Of a stretch of DNA of 64,000 bases, positions 9,087-16,380 are shown piece after piece. Location: contig NZ_MKZO01000058.1 in assembly GCF_001941965.1 (NCBI RefSeq), positions 273,828 through 337,827 of the forward strand, given 5' to 3'. The DNA is from Pseudomonas putida (GTDB lineage Bacteria; Pseudomonadota; Gammaproteobacteria; Pseudomonadales; Pseudomonadaceae). The position numbers and the translations under genes were made by a program. The notes under the pieces were generated by a model. That model saw only the letters and a list, made by a program, of their open reading frames with translations. It made no database searches and was not told the origin of the DNA. Within the stretch, counting starts at the first letter, position 1; every line of letters starts with the position of its first letter.

Positions 9087-9320
9087 GGTGGAAATCCTTT
9101 TGTTCGAGAAGTTTGTTTGGGTGGTTGCCGCTAGGTGTGTCCAGATTAGGGGGTTCTCGAAACGGGATAAATCGGGTGGGAACGGTATGACTGTCTCGTT
9201 CAAGTGGACAAATGCTAGGCGAGGACGCTGGAGTCCGTCGGCGGGGACGCACCGGGTGGTGAAGTCGGAGTGGTTTGGGTCGGATATGTGGTTGGGAGGG
9301 GTGAGTTATTGGGTGATTAC

Positions 9321-9428
9321 TACCCAAGAAACTACCCAAGAAACTACCCAAGAAACTACCCAAGAAACTACCCAAGAAACTACCCAAGAAACTACCCAAG
9401 AAACTACCCAAGAAACTACCCAGGAAAT
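9321..9428. repeat. Tandem 12-bp repeat, nine units
   Basis: TACCCAAGAAAC is repeated eight times perfectly, with a ninth degenerate unit (TACCCAGGAAAT). A reading frame through it would give TTQE repeats, but no convincing start or ribosome site is present. It lies about 100 bp outside the island's attL. Confidence 0.95.
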
Positions 9429-9493
9429 GTAGCGGAAATGACTCCAAGGATGCGGCGCCAGCTCCTACCTCGACCCTGGCCAATCCAGAAAAC

Positions 9494-9522
9494 AAAAAAG
9501 GCCCAGGTTTTCACCTGGGCCT
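9494..9522 (-). terminator. Original terminator of the tRNA-Arg gene
   Basis: GGCCCAGGT/ACCTGGGCC hairpin with an A-run on the plus strand, so it ends minus-strand transcripts. It lies next to the displaced tRNA 3' fragment at 9531-9579. I infer it was the tRNA terminator before the island inserted. Confidence 0.8.
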
Positions 9523-9530
9523 TCTCGTAT

Positions 9531-9579
9531 ATGGCGCACTCGGCGGGATTCGAACCCACGACCCCTGCCTTCGGAGGGC
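9531..9579. repeat. attL: displaced 3' end of tRNA-Arg
   Basis: Identical over 49 bp to 20727-20775. The sequence diverges right after GGAGGGC, so only the 3' part of the tRNA (T-arm and acceptor, minus strand) is present here. Confidence 0.95.
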
Positions 9580-9672
9580 GAAACGAGGCTCAGTATTTGC
9601 GGGGTTATGCCCGTATTCATTGGGCTTTATCGTATGGTTGTGTATGGATATACAGGCCGGTATAGTGCTTTT

Positions 9673-9692
9673 TGCTGTCACCCTGCTGTCAC
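9673..9692. promoter_or_regulatory. Candidate integrase arm-type sites, left end
   Basis: Two direct copies of TGCTGTCAC (9673-9681 and 9684-9692), just inside attL. The same pair with the same spacing recurs inside attR at 20661-20680. Short repeats at both ends are typical arm-binding sites of tyrosine integrases with an N-terminal arm-binding domain. Confidence 0.6.
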
Positions 9693-9706
9693 GGATCTGG
9701 AGCGCC

Positions 9707-10918
9707 ATGAAAACCAAGTTCACCGCCAAGCTTCTGGCCACCCTGGCGCCCCAGGAAAAGGCCTACCGAGTGCACGACACCCAGCAGCCAGGCCTGTGCA
9801 TCCGGGTGCTCCCGTCCGGCCACATGAGCTACATGGTGACCTGGGGCAGGAACAAGACGGCCACTTTGGGCCGGGTGAACGTGGTCACGCTTGAGCAGGC
9901 CCGCCGGGAAGCTGCCCGGTACCTGGCTGAGGCTCATGAGCACGGGGAACCCCTGGCGATCACCCAGGCTCGGCTATCCGACGCTATGCCAACGCTGGAT
10001 ACGTTTCTGCGCGACCAGTTCGAGCCCTGGGCGCTGGCGCACCAGCGCGACGGCGACAACAGCGTGCGCGCCATCCGCCACAGCTTCGCCGATCTGCTGG
10101 CGCTGCCCATGGACCAGGTCACGCAAAAGCGCATCGAGCAGGTGCGTACCGGCTGGCTGGCTGCAGGCCGCTCACCGGCCACGGCAAACCGCAACGTCAC
10201 CAGGTTGAAAGGCCTGCTGAGCCGCGCTGTCGAGTGGGGCGTTCTCCCGGAGCACCCGCTGGCGAAGGTGAAGCGGCTCAAGGTCGACGCGCGCGGCAGG
10301 GTGCGGTACCTAGACCTGGCCGAGGAGCAGGCACTGCGCAAAGCCCTGGACGAGCGCGAGGAAAGCATTCGGGCCGACCGCGACAGCGCGAACGCCTGGC
10401 GCACCGCTCGCAATCGGGAGCTGCTGCCGGATCTGCGCGCCGCCAAGTTCGCCGACCACTTGAAACCACTGGTTCTGCTGTCATTGAATACCGGCATGCG
10501 TCGCGGCGAAGTGTTCAACTTGCATTGGCGTGATGTAAACTTTCAAGGGAAGTTTCTCACGGTAGAGGGCGAAACTTCCAAGTCGGGTCAGACCCGCCAT
10601 ATACCGCTGAACAAAGAAGCGCTTGCAGTATTGAAAGCGTGGCGCGGTGACATTGTACGCGTCGGGTTTGTATTCCCGGCGAAGGACGCTGGCCGACTCG
10701 ACAACGTAAAAAAGAGTTGGGATGGTGTATTGAAGTTGGCCAAAGTTGATAACTTTCGCTGGCACGACCTGCGGCACACATTCGCGTCAAAGTTGGTGAT
10801 GGCTGGTGTAGCTTTGAATACTGTGCGTGAGCTGTTGGGGCACTCGGACATAGCCATGACCTTGCGCTATGCCCACCTGGCCCCGGACACCAAGGCCGCA
10901 GCCGTAGAGCTGATCTAG
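9707..10918 (+). CDS. int: Tyrosine-type integrase of the island
   Basis: About 403 residues from ATG 9707 (MKTKFTAKLLATL); an upstream in-frame extension would start inside the att region and is unlikely. Residues 1-80 form the arm-binding domain (DUF4102-like), followed by a SAM-like core-binding domain and the catalytic domain. The catalytic set is complete: Arg265 (GMRRGE), His353 and Arg356 (HDLRH), His379 (LLGHSD), Tyr388 (RYAH). It lies next to attL and points inward, the usual place for a tRNA-targeting integrase, so the element may still be excisable. Confidence 0.95.
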   Translation: MKTKFTAKLLATLAPQEKAYRVHDTQQPGLCIRVLPSGHMSYMVTWGRNKTATLGRVNVVTLEQARREAARYLAEAHEHGEPLAITQARLSDAMPTLDTFLRDQFEPWALAHQRDGDNSVRAIRHSFADLLALPMDQVTQKRIEQVRTGWLAAGRSPATANRNVTRLKGLLSRAVEWGVLPEHPLAKVKRLKVDARGRVRYLDLAEEQALRKALDEREESIRADRDSANAWRTARNRELLPDLRAAKFADHLKPLVLLSLNTGMRRGEVFNLHWRDVNFQGKFLTVEGETSKSGQTRHIPLNKEALAVLKAWRGDIVRVGFVFPAKDAGRLDNVKKSWDGVLKLAKVDNFRWHDLRHTFASKLVMAGVALNTVRELLGHSDIAMTLRYAHLAPDTKAAAVELI

Positions 10919-11475
10919 CAGGCTTCCCACTCAATCTCGGGCGGGTAGTGGCCAAGCTCTATGGTTTGGTCAGCCATCTCATTTAGCCGTGTCCAGTTTT
11001 TGCGGATTGCTTTGAAACTTATTCCAGAGTATCTGCTGAAATAGTTTTCAGTAACCCAGTCAAGAGCTTCCGTATATTCGTTATCGGTTGGGAAGATATC
11101 GGTGTCTTCGCCTCGAAAAACAGTTTGGGTATGGATGAGCTCCATTAGAACTTGCTCGCGCTGGTTCATTGTGTAAGGCAATAGCATTGCCGTGCGCACA
11201 AGCCGTGTAGGTGCATCAACCGAATTAACAATGTGAAGAATGTCTAGAAAGTAAATTTCATGGCGAGGAATTTCTTCTGGAATATCGGTGTTGCTGAAAT
11301 AATCAATTGACATACGAGCAGTAGCAAAAAGCTCACGCAAAGCTTTTTCTACCTGAGTCGTCAAAGAGCGCTCCTCGATTCTTGAAAGCAGCTCAAGCCC
11401 GAACTTCAGCTCTGGCGAAATCCTGAGGGAAAGGGTTTCAGCTTTGACTCTGTTCGGCTGGGCCTTGGCCATCAC
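10915..11475 (-). CDS. Accessory protein with ribbon-helix-helix-like N-terminus
   Basis: 186 residues, opposite in strand to the rest of the island and overlapping the integrase stop by four bases. Residues 12-50 (AETLSLRISPELKFGLELL...TTQVEKALRELF) look like a ribbon-helix-helix/CopG-type module. The remainder is mostly helical and unrecognised. Visible AT-richness compared with flanking genes suggests a recently acquired cargo gene. Satellites often carry anti-phage or helper-interference genes here, but no such function can be shown from the sequence. Confidence 0.65.
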   Translation of the reverse strand: MMAKAQPNRVKAETLSLRISPELKFGLELLSRIEERSLTTQVEKALRELFATARMSIDYFSNTDIPEEIPRHEIYFLDILHIVNSVDAPTRLVRTAMLLPYTMNQREQVLMELIHTQTVFRGEDTDIFPTDNEYTEALDWVTENYFSRYSGISFKAIRKNWTRLNEMADQTIELGHYPPEIEWEAC

Positions 11476-11573
11476 AATCTCCTGAACTCATTTCCGAAAA
11501 TCATGGCACACGCCTGGCTCCGTGTCGATACGTGTCAGTCAGTGTGTTCGTATGTCGTGCAGTGTAAGAAAAA

Positions 11574-11612
11574 TGTGGACACTCAGTTTTCGGGTCGGCT
11601 AAGGTGTCCACA
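11574..11612. promoter_or_regulatory. Perfect 9-bp inverted repeat, candidate operator
   Basis: TGTGGACAC (11574-11582) and GTGTCCACA (11604-11612), 21-bp spacer, directly upstream of the small HTH gene. It sits in the divergent region between the accessory gene and the early operon, where a lysis/lysogeny-type switch would be. Confidence 0.55.
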
Positions 11613-11639
11613 TCTTTCAATACACCTCAGGAGGTGAAC

Positions 11640-11840
11640 ATGGAACAAGCGATGCCGGTGCAACCAATGGCTGTAGGCCCTGAGGAGGCTGCACGCCTTA
11701 CAAGCCACAGCCGGAGCGCGATCTATAGCGCGATCGCGAAAGGAGAGCTGCCGGCCTTCAAATCAGGCAAGCGCCGACTGATCCTGGTGAAGGAACTGGA
11801 AGCTTGGATCAACCGCGTAGCGAAGGAGGGCAGCCGGTGA
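11640..11840 (+). CDS. AlpA/excisionase-type HTH regulator
   Basis: 66 residues from ATG 11640, which has a perfect AGGAGG site; a GTG at 11604 lies inside the inverted repeat and is rejected. The sequence VGPEEAARLTSHSRSAIYSAIAKGELPAFKSGKRRLI is a classic MerR/HTH_17 winged-helix of excisionase/AlpA proteins. Gram-negative PICIs use AlpA-type activators, and P4 AlpA controls excision. It probably regulates the island or acts as the excisionase. Confidence 0.8.
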   Translation: MEQAMPVQPMAVGPEEAARLTSHSRSAIYSAIAKGELPAFKSGKRRLILVKELEAWINRVAKEGSR

Positions 11841-12283
11841 ACGATGTGGATTCAGTCCCGGCAGAGGCGGTAATAACGCTGAACCTGGACCAGCGACATC
11901 AGATCGCCGATCTGATCGAGGCAGAGAGGGCCATGGCTCGACACTGGTGGACGATGTTGAACGAGATGAGGTGCAGGGGAGAGCTGCCCGATTGGGTGAA
12001 AAAGCAGACGGTGGGGAACGGCGTTGACCATGACCGCTGGAGCGTCGCATGCCAAAGCACGAACAGGGCTGTATTCGGGAAGGTCCGGCACATTCGACTC
12101 GAGGGTGAGCCGGAATGGGTAAGCGTTCTGCTGGACGACATAGAGTTTGAAGTGACCCGGCGCCAAGCCCCAGTTGACGGGGCTAAAGGCACCACAGGTA
12201 ACGACCAGTTGCAGGAGAAGGTGCGCCAACACCTCTCCGGCGATATCGCATTGGTGAGCACCAACGAGAGGGACCCATCGTGA
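11837..12283 (+). CDS. Hypothetical early protein of the island
   Basis: 148 residues from a GTG that overlaps the previous stop (GTGA), with GGAGGG upstream. It begins VNDVDSVPAEAV. A helical region with LDQRHQIADLIEAERAMARHWW is followed by a domain I do not recognise. Tight overlap on both sides places it in the early operon. Confidence 0.65.
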   Translation: MNDVDSVPAEAVITLNLDQRHQIADLIEAERAMARHWWTMLNEMRCRGELPDWVKKQTVGNGVDHDRWSVACQSTNRAVFGKVRHIRLEGEPEWVSVLLDDIEFEVTRRQAPVDGAKGTTGNDQLQEKVRQHLSGDIALVSTNERDPS

Positions 12284-12585
12284 CAGAACAGCAGACCAAG
12301 TACAACGACTGTACAAATAACCACCACTCGGGAGAGGTCCTAGCCCCTGCCGTCCTGGCTGACTTCGAAATGTTCCATCAGAACCAGGCCCGTGACGAGT
12401 TCGGGAAGCTTGAGCGCATCATCACCACGATGATTATTCCGGCGCTCGGGCAGCAACATCCGATCTCCAAGCACCTTTACGCCCACCTGGAGAACGTCAA
12501 GCTGGGTTCGCAGAACTTTTGCTGGCGCCACCGACACATCGGCTACGCATATGGGGCAACAGAGACAGCGCAAGCGCAAGCTTGA
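12280..12585 (+). CDS. Hypothetical early protein of the island
   Basis: 101 residues from a GTG overlapping the preceding stop. Cys and His residues are scattered (DCTNNHH, NFCWRHRH), with no clear metal-binding motif. The function is unknown; coding is supported by the four-base overlap and the operon context. Confidence 0.6.
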   Translation: MTEQQTKYNDCTNNHHSGEVLAPAVLADFEMFHQNQARDEFGKLERIITTMIIPALGQQHPISKHLYAHLENVKLGSQNFCWRHRHIGYAYGATETAQAQA

Positions 12586-12597
12586 CGCCCAGCCCGT

Positions 12598-12999
12598 ATG
12601 GCGAGGAAGAAAAAGTACAAGGTCGACTTTGGAGGAGGGCGCGTCCTGGCCCTGCCCTATCGCCTTCTCACGCACCCGGCATTCGACTGTCTGACGCCCA
12701 AGGCGGTGACGGTCCTCATCAAGTTGGCCCGTAATTACAACGGACACAACAACGGTGATCTGGCGTGCACAGCGGACATGCTGGCGCAGGGGCGCCCAAT
12801 GGATGCCAAGACGCTTGCGTCCGCTCTTGAGGAGTTAATTCAGGCAGGGCTCATTGTTCGCACCCGGGAGTACAGAAAGGGGCGTGAGAGGGGTATGGCG
12901 CGGTGCGCGCTCTATGCAATCACTTGGGCCGCTATCGATGAATGCCCTGGCAAAGACCTTGAGCGATCGCCGGGTCCGCCAACCTTCAAGTTCATCTGA
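12598..12999 (+). CDS. Winged-helix DNA-binding protein, possible replication initiator
   Basis: 133 residues starting MARKKKYKVDFGG. The middle part (LTPKAVTVLIKLARNYNGHNNGDL, then a helix pair ending in ALEELIQAGLIVRTREY) reads as a winged helix of the kind found in small phage replication initiators. It is followed within 10 bp by four 13-bp repeats, as expected for an initiator gene next to its origin. Replication is an inference; a repressor or activator is possible. Confidence 0.6.
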   Translation: MARKKKYKVDFGGGRVLALPYRLLTHPAFDCLTPKAVTVLIKLARNYNGHNNGDLACTADMLAQGRPMDAKTLASALEELIQAGLIVRTREYRKGRERGMARCALYAITWAAIDECPGKDLERSPGPPTFKFI

Positions 13000-13006
13000 T
13001 TTTCGG

Positions 13007-13172
13007 TGGGATTTTTTCCGGCACCTACTGGGATTTTTTCCCAGTCGGTTGAGTTGGTTTGTCTGGTTGCGTGCGGTTACTGGATAGCGAGGAGCGGCTA
13101 CTAGGAAAATTTCCCAGTAGTCACCACGGAAACCGGGGCCTCCAGCCGATTGGGTAAACGGAAAAAATCCCA
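13007..13172. repeat. Four-copy 13-bp repeat, candidate replication origin
   Basis: TGGGATTTTTTCC occurs at 13007-13019 and 13029-13041, and inverted at 13104-13116 (one mismatch class) and 13160-13172 (exact). The second and third copies extend to CTACTGGGA. Two direct plus two inverted AT-rich repeats right after a wHTH gene resemble iterons of an origin or a multi-site operator. Confidence 0.7.
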
Positions 13173-13205
13173 GTCTTATTAAATTACCACCACCGGGGGT
13201 ATTTC

Positions 13206-13445
13206 ATGGGGGCGGTACTGTTCAAACAAGCCCGCTGCAGCTACGGCTATTCGGGCAAGTGCCAGCGTGCAAATGGTCTGTCATTCCTGGTTGTCGAATT
13301 TCTTCCGTGGACCGTGATAGGGATGTGCAGGGAGTGCGCCGTTGAGGTGAAGCCCGACCTGATCTGGCTGGCCAACAAAGCGGCACTGGCCGGCAGTGGC
13401 TCAGATCGGGGTGTCGTTCCGGCAAACGAGACGGGGTGCATTTGA
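13206..13445 (+). CDS. Small cysteine-containing protein, hypothetical
   Basis: 79 residues with CSYGYSGKC near the N-terminus and MCRECAVEV in the middle, which could make a small zinc site. There is no strong ribosome site. Codon use is plausible but the support is thin. Confidence 0.4.
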   Translation: MGAVLFKQARCSYGYSGKCQRANGLSFLVVEFLPWTVIGMCRECAVEVKPDLIWLANKAALAGSGSDRGVVPANETGCI

Positions 13446-14066
13446 CGCACGGGGTGCAGTAGCTGCAGGGCGGCATCTAGTGCCGGGGTTGCGGGAGCAT
13501 TCGGCGAGCCCTCACCGAGGGAACATCGAGCATTCGTCCACCGTGTTGATTTCTACACAGTGTGTAGGAAACGCCACAGTGGATTGCCGAGACAGACCAT
13601 TTGATCCGACTCGGCTCAGGTGGTCCGAATCGGCAGGCTTGACCGGGGATGAAGAAAGCCTTGTCGCGGCTCGACCCATCATCGATCCGGAAATTCAGGG
13701 AATCGGCGCGACCACCCGCCCGGCCTGGGCTGGCGCTGTGTTGCGTGATCCACCGCAGCGGAGGATTTCACGCCTTACCTACGCCTTATTTGGAATCCCG
13801 CATAATCCGCTACACCCTGCGCCACTGCTGGCCCCGGCACACCTTAACGAATTCATGAAAATGGAGGATGCGAGCCAGGCGGAAGCGAAGTGGGAGAAGT
13901 CACTTCACTACCGTTCGTCGGGAAAATATTCGGCGGATCGTGCCTGTAAATGCCACTGAACAAAACGAGACAGAGCGCGCATCAGGTGGACAGTAAACGT
14001 CTGTTTTGACTCGAAAAATGAGCCTATGGTGGGTCTTCGAAAACCCCATCACAGGACCTTTACCTG
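13446..14066. other. 620-bp gap before the capsid operon
   Basis: No reading frame with good start, codon use or known motif is visible, though long spurious frames exist. The capsid operon promoter must be here, probably in the last 100 bp; I find no good sigma-70 pair with 16-18 bp spacing near TTGACT at about 14009, which would suit a promoter needing an activator. Confidence 0.4.
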
Positions 14067-15269
14067 ATGAAACTTCACGAACTGCGCGAGAAGCGCACCG
14101 CTGCCGTCGAGGGCATGAGAAAGCTGGTGGACACCGCTTCCGCTGCTGGCCGTGACCTGACCACCGACGAATCCACCCAGTTTGAAACCCTCAAGACCGA
14201 GGAGCGTTCGCTGGCCGACCAGATCACTCGCCACGAGCACCTGGCTGATCTGGAGAAGCGCACCGCCGCTCCCGTCGCCACCGACACCCCTGAGCACCTG
14301 GAGAAGCGCGTCAGCGTGATCCGCGTGCTGCGTGCGCAGATGGAAGGCCGCCAACTGGACGGCGCCGAGCGCGAGTACACCCAGGAAACTGAACGCCGCA
14401 CCGGTCGCAAGGCCGAGGGCGCATTCGTTCCGTTCGCCGCCCTGGAGCGCCGCGCCAACACCACCGCAACCGCGCCCGAGCTGGTGGGCACCGACCACCG
14501 TGCCGACCTGTACATCGGCCCACTGCGTGAAGCGCTGCTGGCGCGTTCGCTGGGCATCCGCACCCTGACCGGCCTGGTGGGCAATGTGAGCGTGCCGAAG
14601 TTCGGCAGCGGTCTGGAAACCGGTTGGGTCACTGAGGGCCAAGCCGTGCCCGAGGGCCAAATGTCGTTCGACGGTGTGACCCTGACGCCCAAACATGTCG
14701 GCGGCAAGACCGAAATGTCCCGCCAGCTCCTGCAGCAATCGTCGCCAGGCATCGAGCAACTGGTACGCGAAGACCTGTCGTTCCTGATCGCCCGCCAGAT
14801 CGACCGCGCCATCATCAACGGCAGCGGCGCTGCTGGTGAACCGCTGGGCGTTCTGAACACCACCGGCATCCAGACTGCCGACATGCCCGCCACTTGGGCC
14901 GAGGTGCTGGCGCTGCTGGAGAAGCTGGATGACGTGAACATCACCAACGCCCGCTGGCTGACCACCGCCGCGATCCGCACCATCCTGGGCAGCACCGAAA
15001 AGGTGGCCGGGTCTGGCAGTGGCTTCCTGTACGACAACGGCACCCTGGCCAACCTGGCGCTGGCGGCATCGAAGAACGTCCCAGCTGGCAAGCTGATCTT
15101 GGGCGACTGGAGCCAGGTCATGCTGGGCGTGTGGTCCGAAGTGGACATTCTGGTGAACCCATACGCCGAGCCTGCCTACAGCCGCGGGGGTGTGCAGGTC
15201 CGTGCAATGGCCACTGTCGACACCGCTGTGCGCCATCCCGAAGGTTTCGTAGTTGCTTCGGAGGCGTAA
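14067..15269 (+). CDS. HK97-type major capsid protein
   Basis: 400 residues. The N-terminal ~110 residues are charged and helical (KLHELREKRTAAVEGMRKLV onward) like the HK97 delta/scaffold domain removed by the prohead protease. From about 130 the HK97 fold follows, with typical segments GWVTEGQAVPEG, AIINGSGAAGEPLGVLN and a C-terminal GGVQVRAMATVDTAVRHPEGF. A linked scaffold domain means no separate scaffold gene is needed. It is the first gene of the head operon, ahead of protease and portal, the reverse of the usual terminase-portal-protease-capsid order. Confidence 0.92.
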   Translation: MKLHELREKRTAAVEGMRKLVDTASAAGRDLTTDESTQFETLKTEERSLADQITRHEHLADLEKRTAAPVATDTPEHLEKRVSVIRVLRAQMEGRQLDGAEREYTQETERRTGRKAEGAFVPFAALERRANTTATAPELVGTDHRADLYIGPLREALLARSLGIRTLTGLVGNVSVPKFGSGLETGWVTEGQAVPEGQMSFDGVTLTPKHVGGKTEMSRQLLQQSSPGIEQLVREDLSFLIARQIDRAIINGSGAAGEPLGVLNTTGIQTADMPATWAEVLALLEKLDDVNITNARWLTTAAIRTILGSTEKVAGSGSGFLYDNGTLANLALAASKNVPAGKLILGDWSQVMLGVWSEVDILVNPYAEPAYSRGGVQVRAMATVDTAVRHPEGFVVASEA

Positions 15270-15271
15270 CC

Positions 15272-15859
15272 ATGGCTGCCCTGGCGATCGACTACACCCC
15301 TAAGACCAAGATCATCCTGTGCGGATTCCTACGCCGCCTGTTTGGTAAGGAGCACCATTTCGTGCTGGACCGTGGCGACCCCAGGGAAGCGGTTAAGGCC
15401 ATGGATGTCAACCATCCTGGATTCGCCAATGAGTTGGCCAAGGCGCAGAGCCGTGGGCTTCGCTTCGCGATCTTCAAGAACGGCCAGAACATCAAGGAAG
15501 ACGAACTTGGGTTTGGCGGTGCTCGCGAGCTTCGCTTTGTGCCTGTGATCGAGGGAAGCAAACGCGCCGGCCTGCTGCAGACCATTGTGGGAGTTGCTTT
15601 GCTCATCGCTGGGCCTTTCACGGGCGGCGCAACTTATGGTCCTGGGATCGCATTGGTTGCTGGCGGTGTCATCCAGATGCTCAGCCCGCAGGCCAAGGGG
15701 CTGGCACAAAGCGGTGCGCCTGAAAACCTTCCGTCCTACGCCTTTGGCAGCGCCAAAAACACTACCGCCAGCGGCTTGCCGGTGCCGATCTGCATCGGCG
15801 AGCGGCGCTGGGGCGGCGCGATTATCTCCGCTTCGATCGTTGCAGAGGACAAGGCTTGA
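15272..15859 (+). CDS. Lambda gpI-like tail assembly protein (TAP-I)
   Basis: 195 residues from ATG 15272 with CGGAGG upstream. The N-terminus (KIILCGFLRRLFGKEHHFVLD...REAVKAM) corresponds to the ubiquitin-like domain of lambda gpI. It is followed by ELRFVPVIEGSKRAG, a hydrophobic glycine-rich segment (about 105-140), GGVIQMLSPQAKG, and LPVPICIGERRWGGAIISA, all matching gpI landmarks such as GGVAQMLAPKA and LPVLYGEMRVGS. In lambda, gpI acts in tail-tip assembly. No gpJ, K, L or any tail structural gene is present, so a solitary gpI between capsid and protease is unexpected and suggests a role in recruiting helper tails. Confidence 0.82.
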   Translation: MAALAIDYTPKTKIILCGFLRRLFGKEHHFVLDRGDPREAVKAMDVNHPGFANELAKAQSRGLRFAIFKNGQNIKEDELGFGGARELRFVPVIEGSKRAGLLQTIVGVALLIAGPFTGGATYGPGIALVAGGVIQMLSPQAKGLAQSGAPENLPSYAFGSAKNTTASGLPVPICIGERRWGGAIISASIVAEDKA

Positions 15860-16380
15860 TGGAACGCCGAGCAGCCGCAAGCCTGGAACGGAAAGGCCGG
15901 ACGTTGTTCGGCTATGCCGCACGTTTCGGCCAACCAGCGCCCATTGAGGGCTTTACCGAAATCATCCTTCCGGGAGCTTTCAAGCGCTCCCTTGCAGGCC
16001 CAGCCGCCGCCAGCATCCGCGCCGTTTACGAGCACGATGATGCAGCCCTATTGGGGCGTGTCGGGGCTGGCACCCTGCGCCTTACTGAGGATGACGTGGG
16101 CCTTGCGTTCGAACTGGACCTGCCCGACACCAGCCTGGGTCGTGACCTGTCCGAGCTGGTGAAGCGCGGCGACGTGGCCGGGTGCTCATTCGGCTTCGTG
16201 CCGGTGAAGGAGGACTGGCAAGGCGAGTTGCGCAGCCTGCAGGACGTGGACCTGCACGAAATCACCATCACGGCGAATCCGGCCTACCCGACCACCACCG
16301 TATCGGTGCGCAGCCGCAAACCAATGCTGGCGCTGGCCAATGCCCGTCGATACCTTGAGTTCCTGGAGTGCATCCGGTGA
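15859..16380 (+). CDS. HK97-type prohead protease
   Basis: 173 residues from ATG 15859, which overlaps the previous stop by one base (TGATG). Family landmarks are clear: TLFGYAARFGQP at the start, the catalytic His in AVYEHDD, the catalytic Ser in CSFGFVPV, and EITITANPAYPTT. It cleaves the capsid delta domain during head maturation (peptidase family U35/S78). Confidence 0.9.
   Translation: MERRAAASLERKGRTLFGYAARFGQPAPIEGFTEIILPGAFKRSLAGPAAASIRAVYEHDDAALLGRVGAGTLRLTEDDVGLAFELDLPDTSLGRDLSELVKRGDVAGCSFGFVPVKEDWQGELRSLQDVDLHEITITANPAYPTTTVSVRSRKPMLALANARRYLEFLECIR

Larger units (their letters stand above)
8424..9212. repeat. Second copy of a ~790-bp direct duplication (first copy about 5640-6432)
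   Basis: The duplication covers terminator, ycaC and upstream sequence; homology continues through TTCTCGAAACGGGATAAATC and ACGGTATGACTGTCTCG and fades near 6432 and 9212. The copies are in the same orientation, about 2.8 kb apart, and bracket the toxin-antitoxin pair and the secreted-protein gene. Confidence 0.85.

Noticed and set aside
9321..9428. The regular 12-bp repeats considered as a CRISPR array
   Set aside because: Units are directly adjacent with no spacers and far too short; no cas genes are present.
9073..9432. An open frame encoding TTQE repeats
   Set aside because: It overlaps ycaC copy 2 antisense, has no ribosome site and simply reads through the minisatellite.
13396..13959. 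A 187-residue open frame before the capsid gene
   Set aside because: No good start, no domain, overlaps the small Cys protein, and codon use is unlike the neighbours; kept as a gene-poor region.
14009..14040. TTGACT near 14009 as the -35 box of a capsid promoter
   Set aside because: The only TATGGT-like -10 is 13 bp away, too close for sigma-70; not annotated as a promoter.
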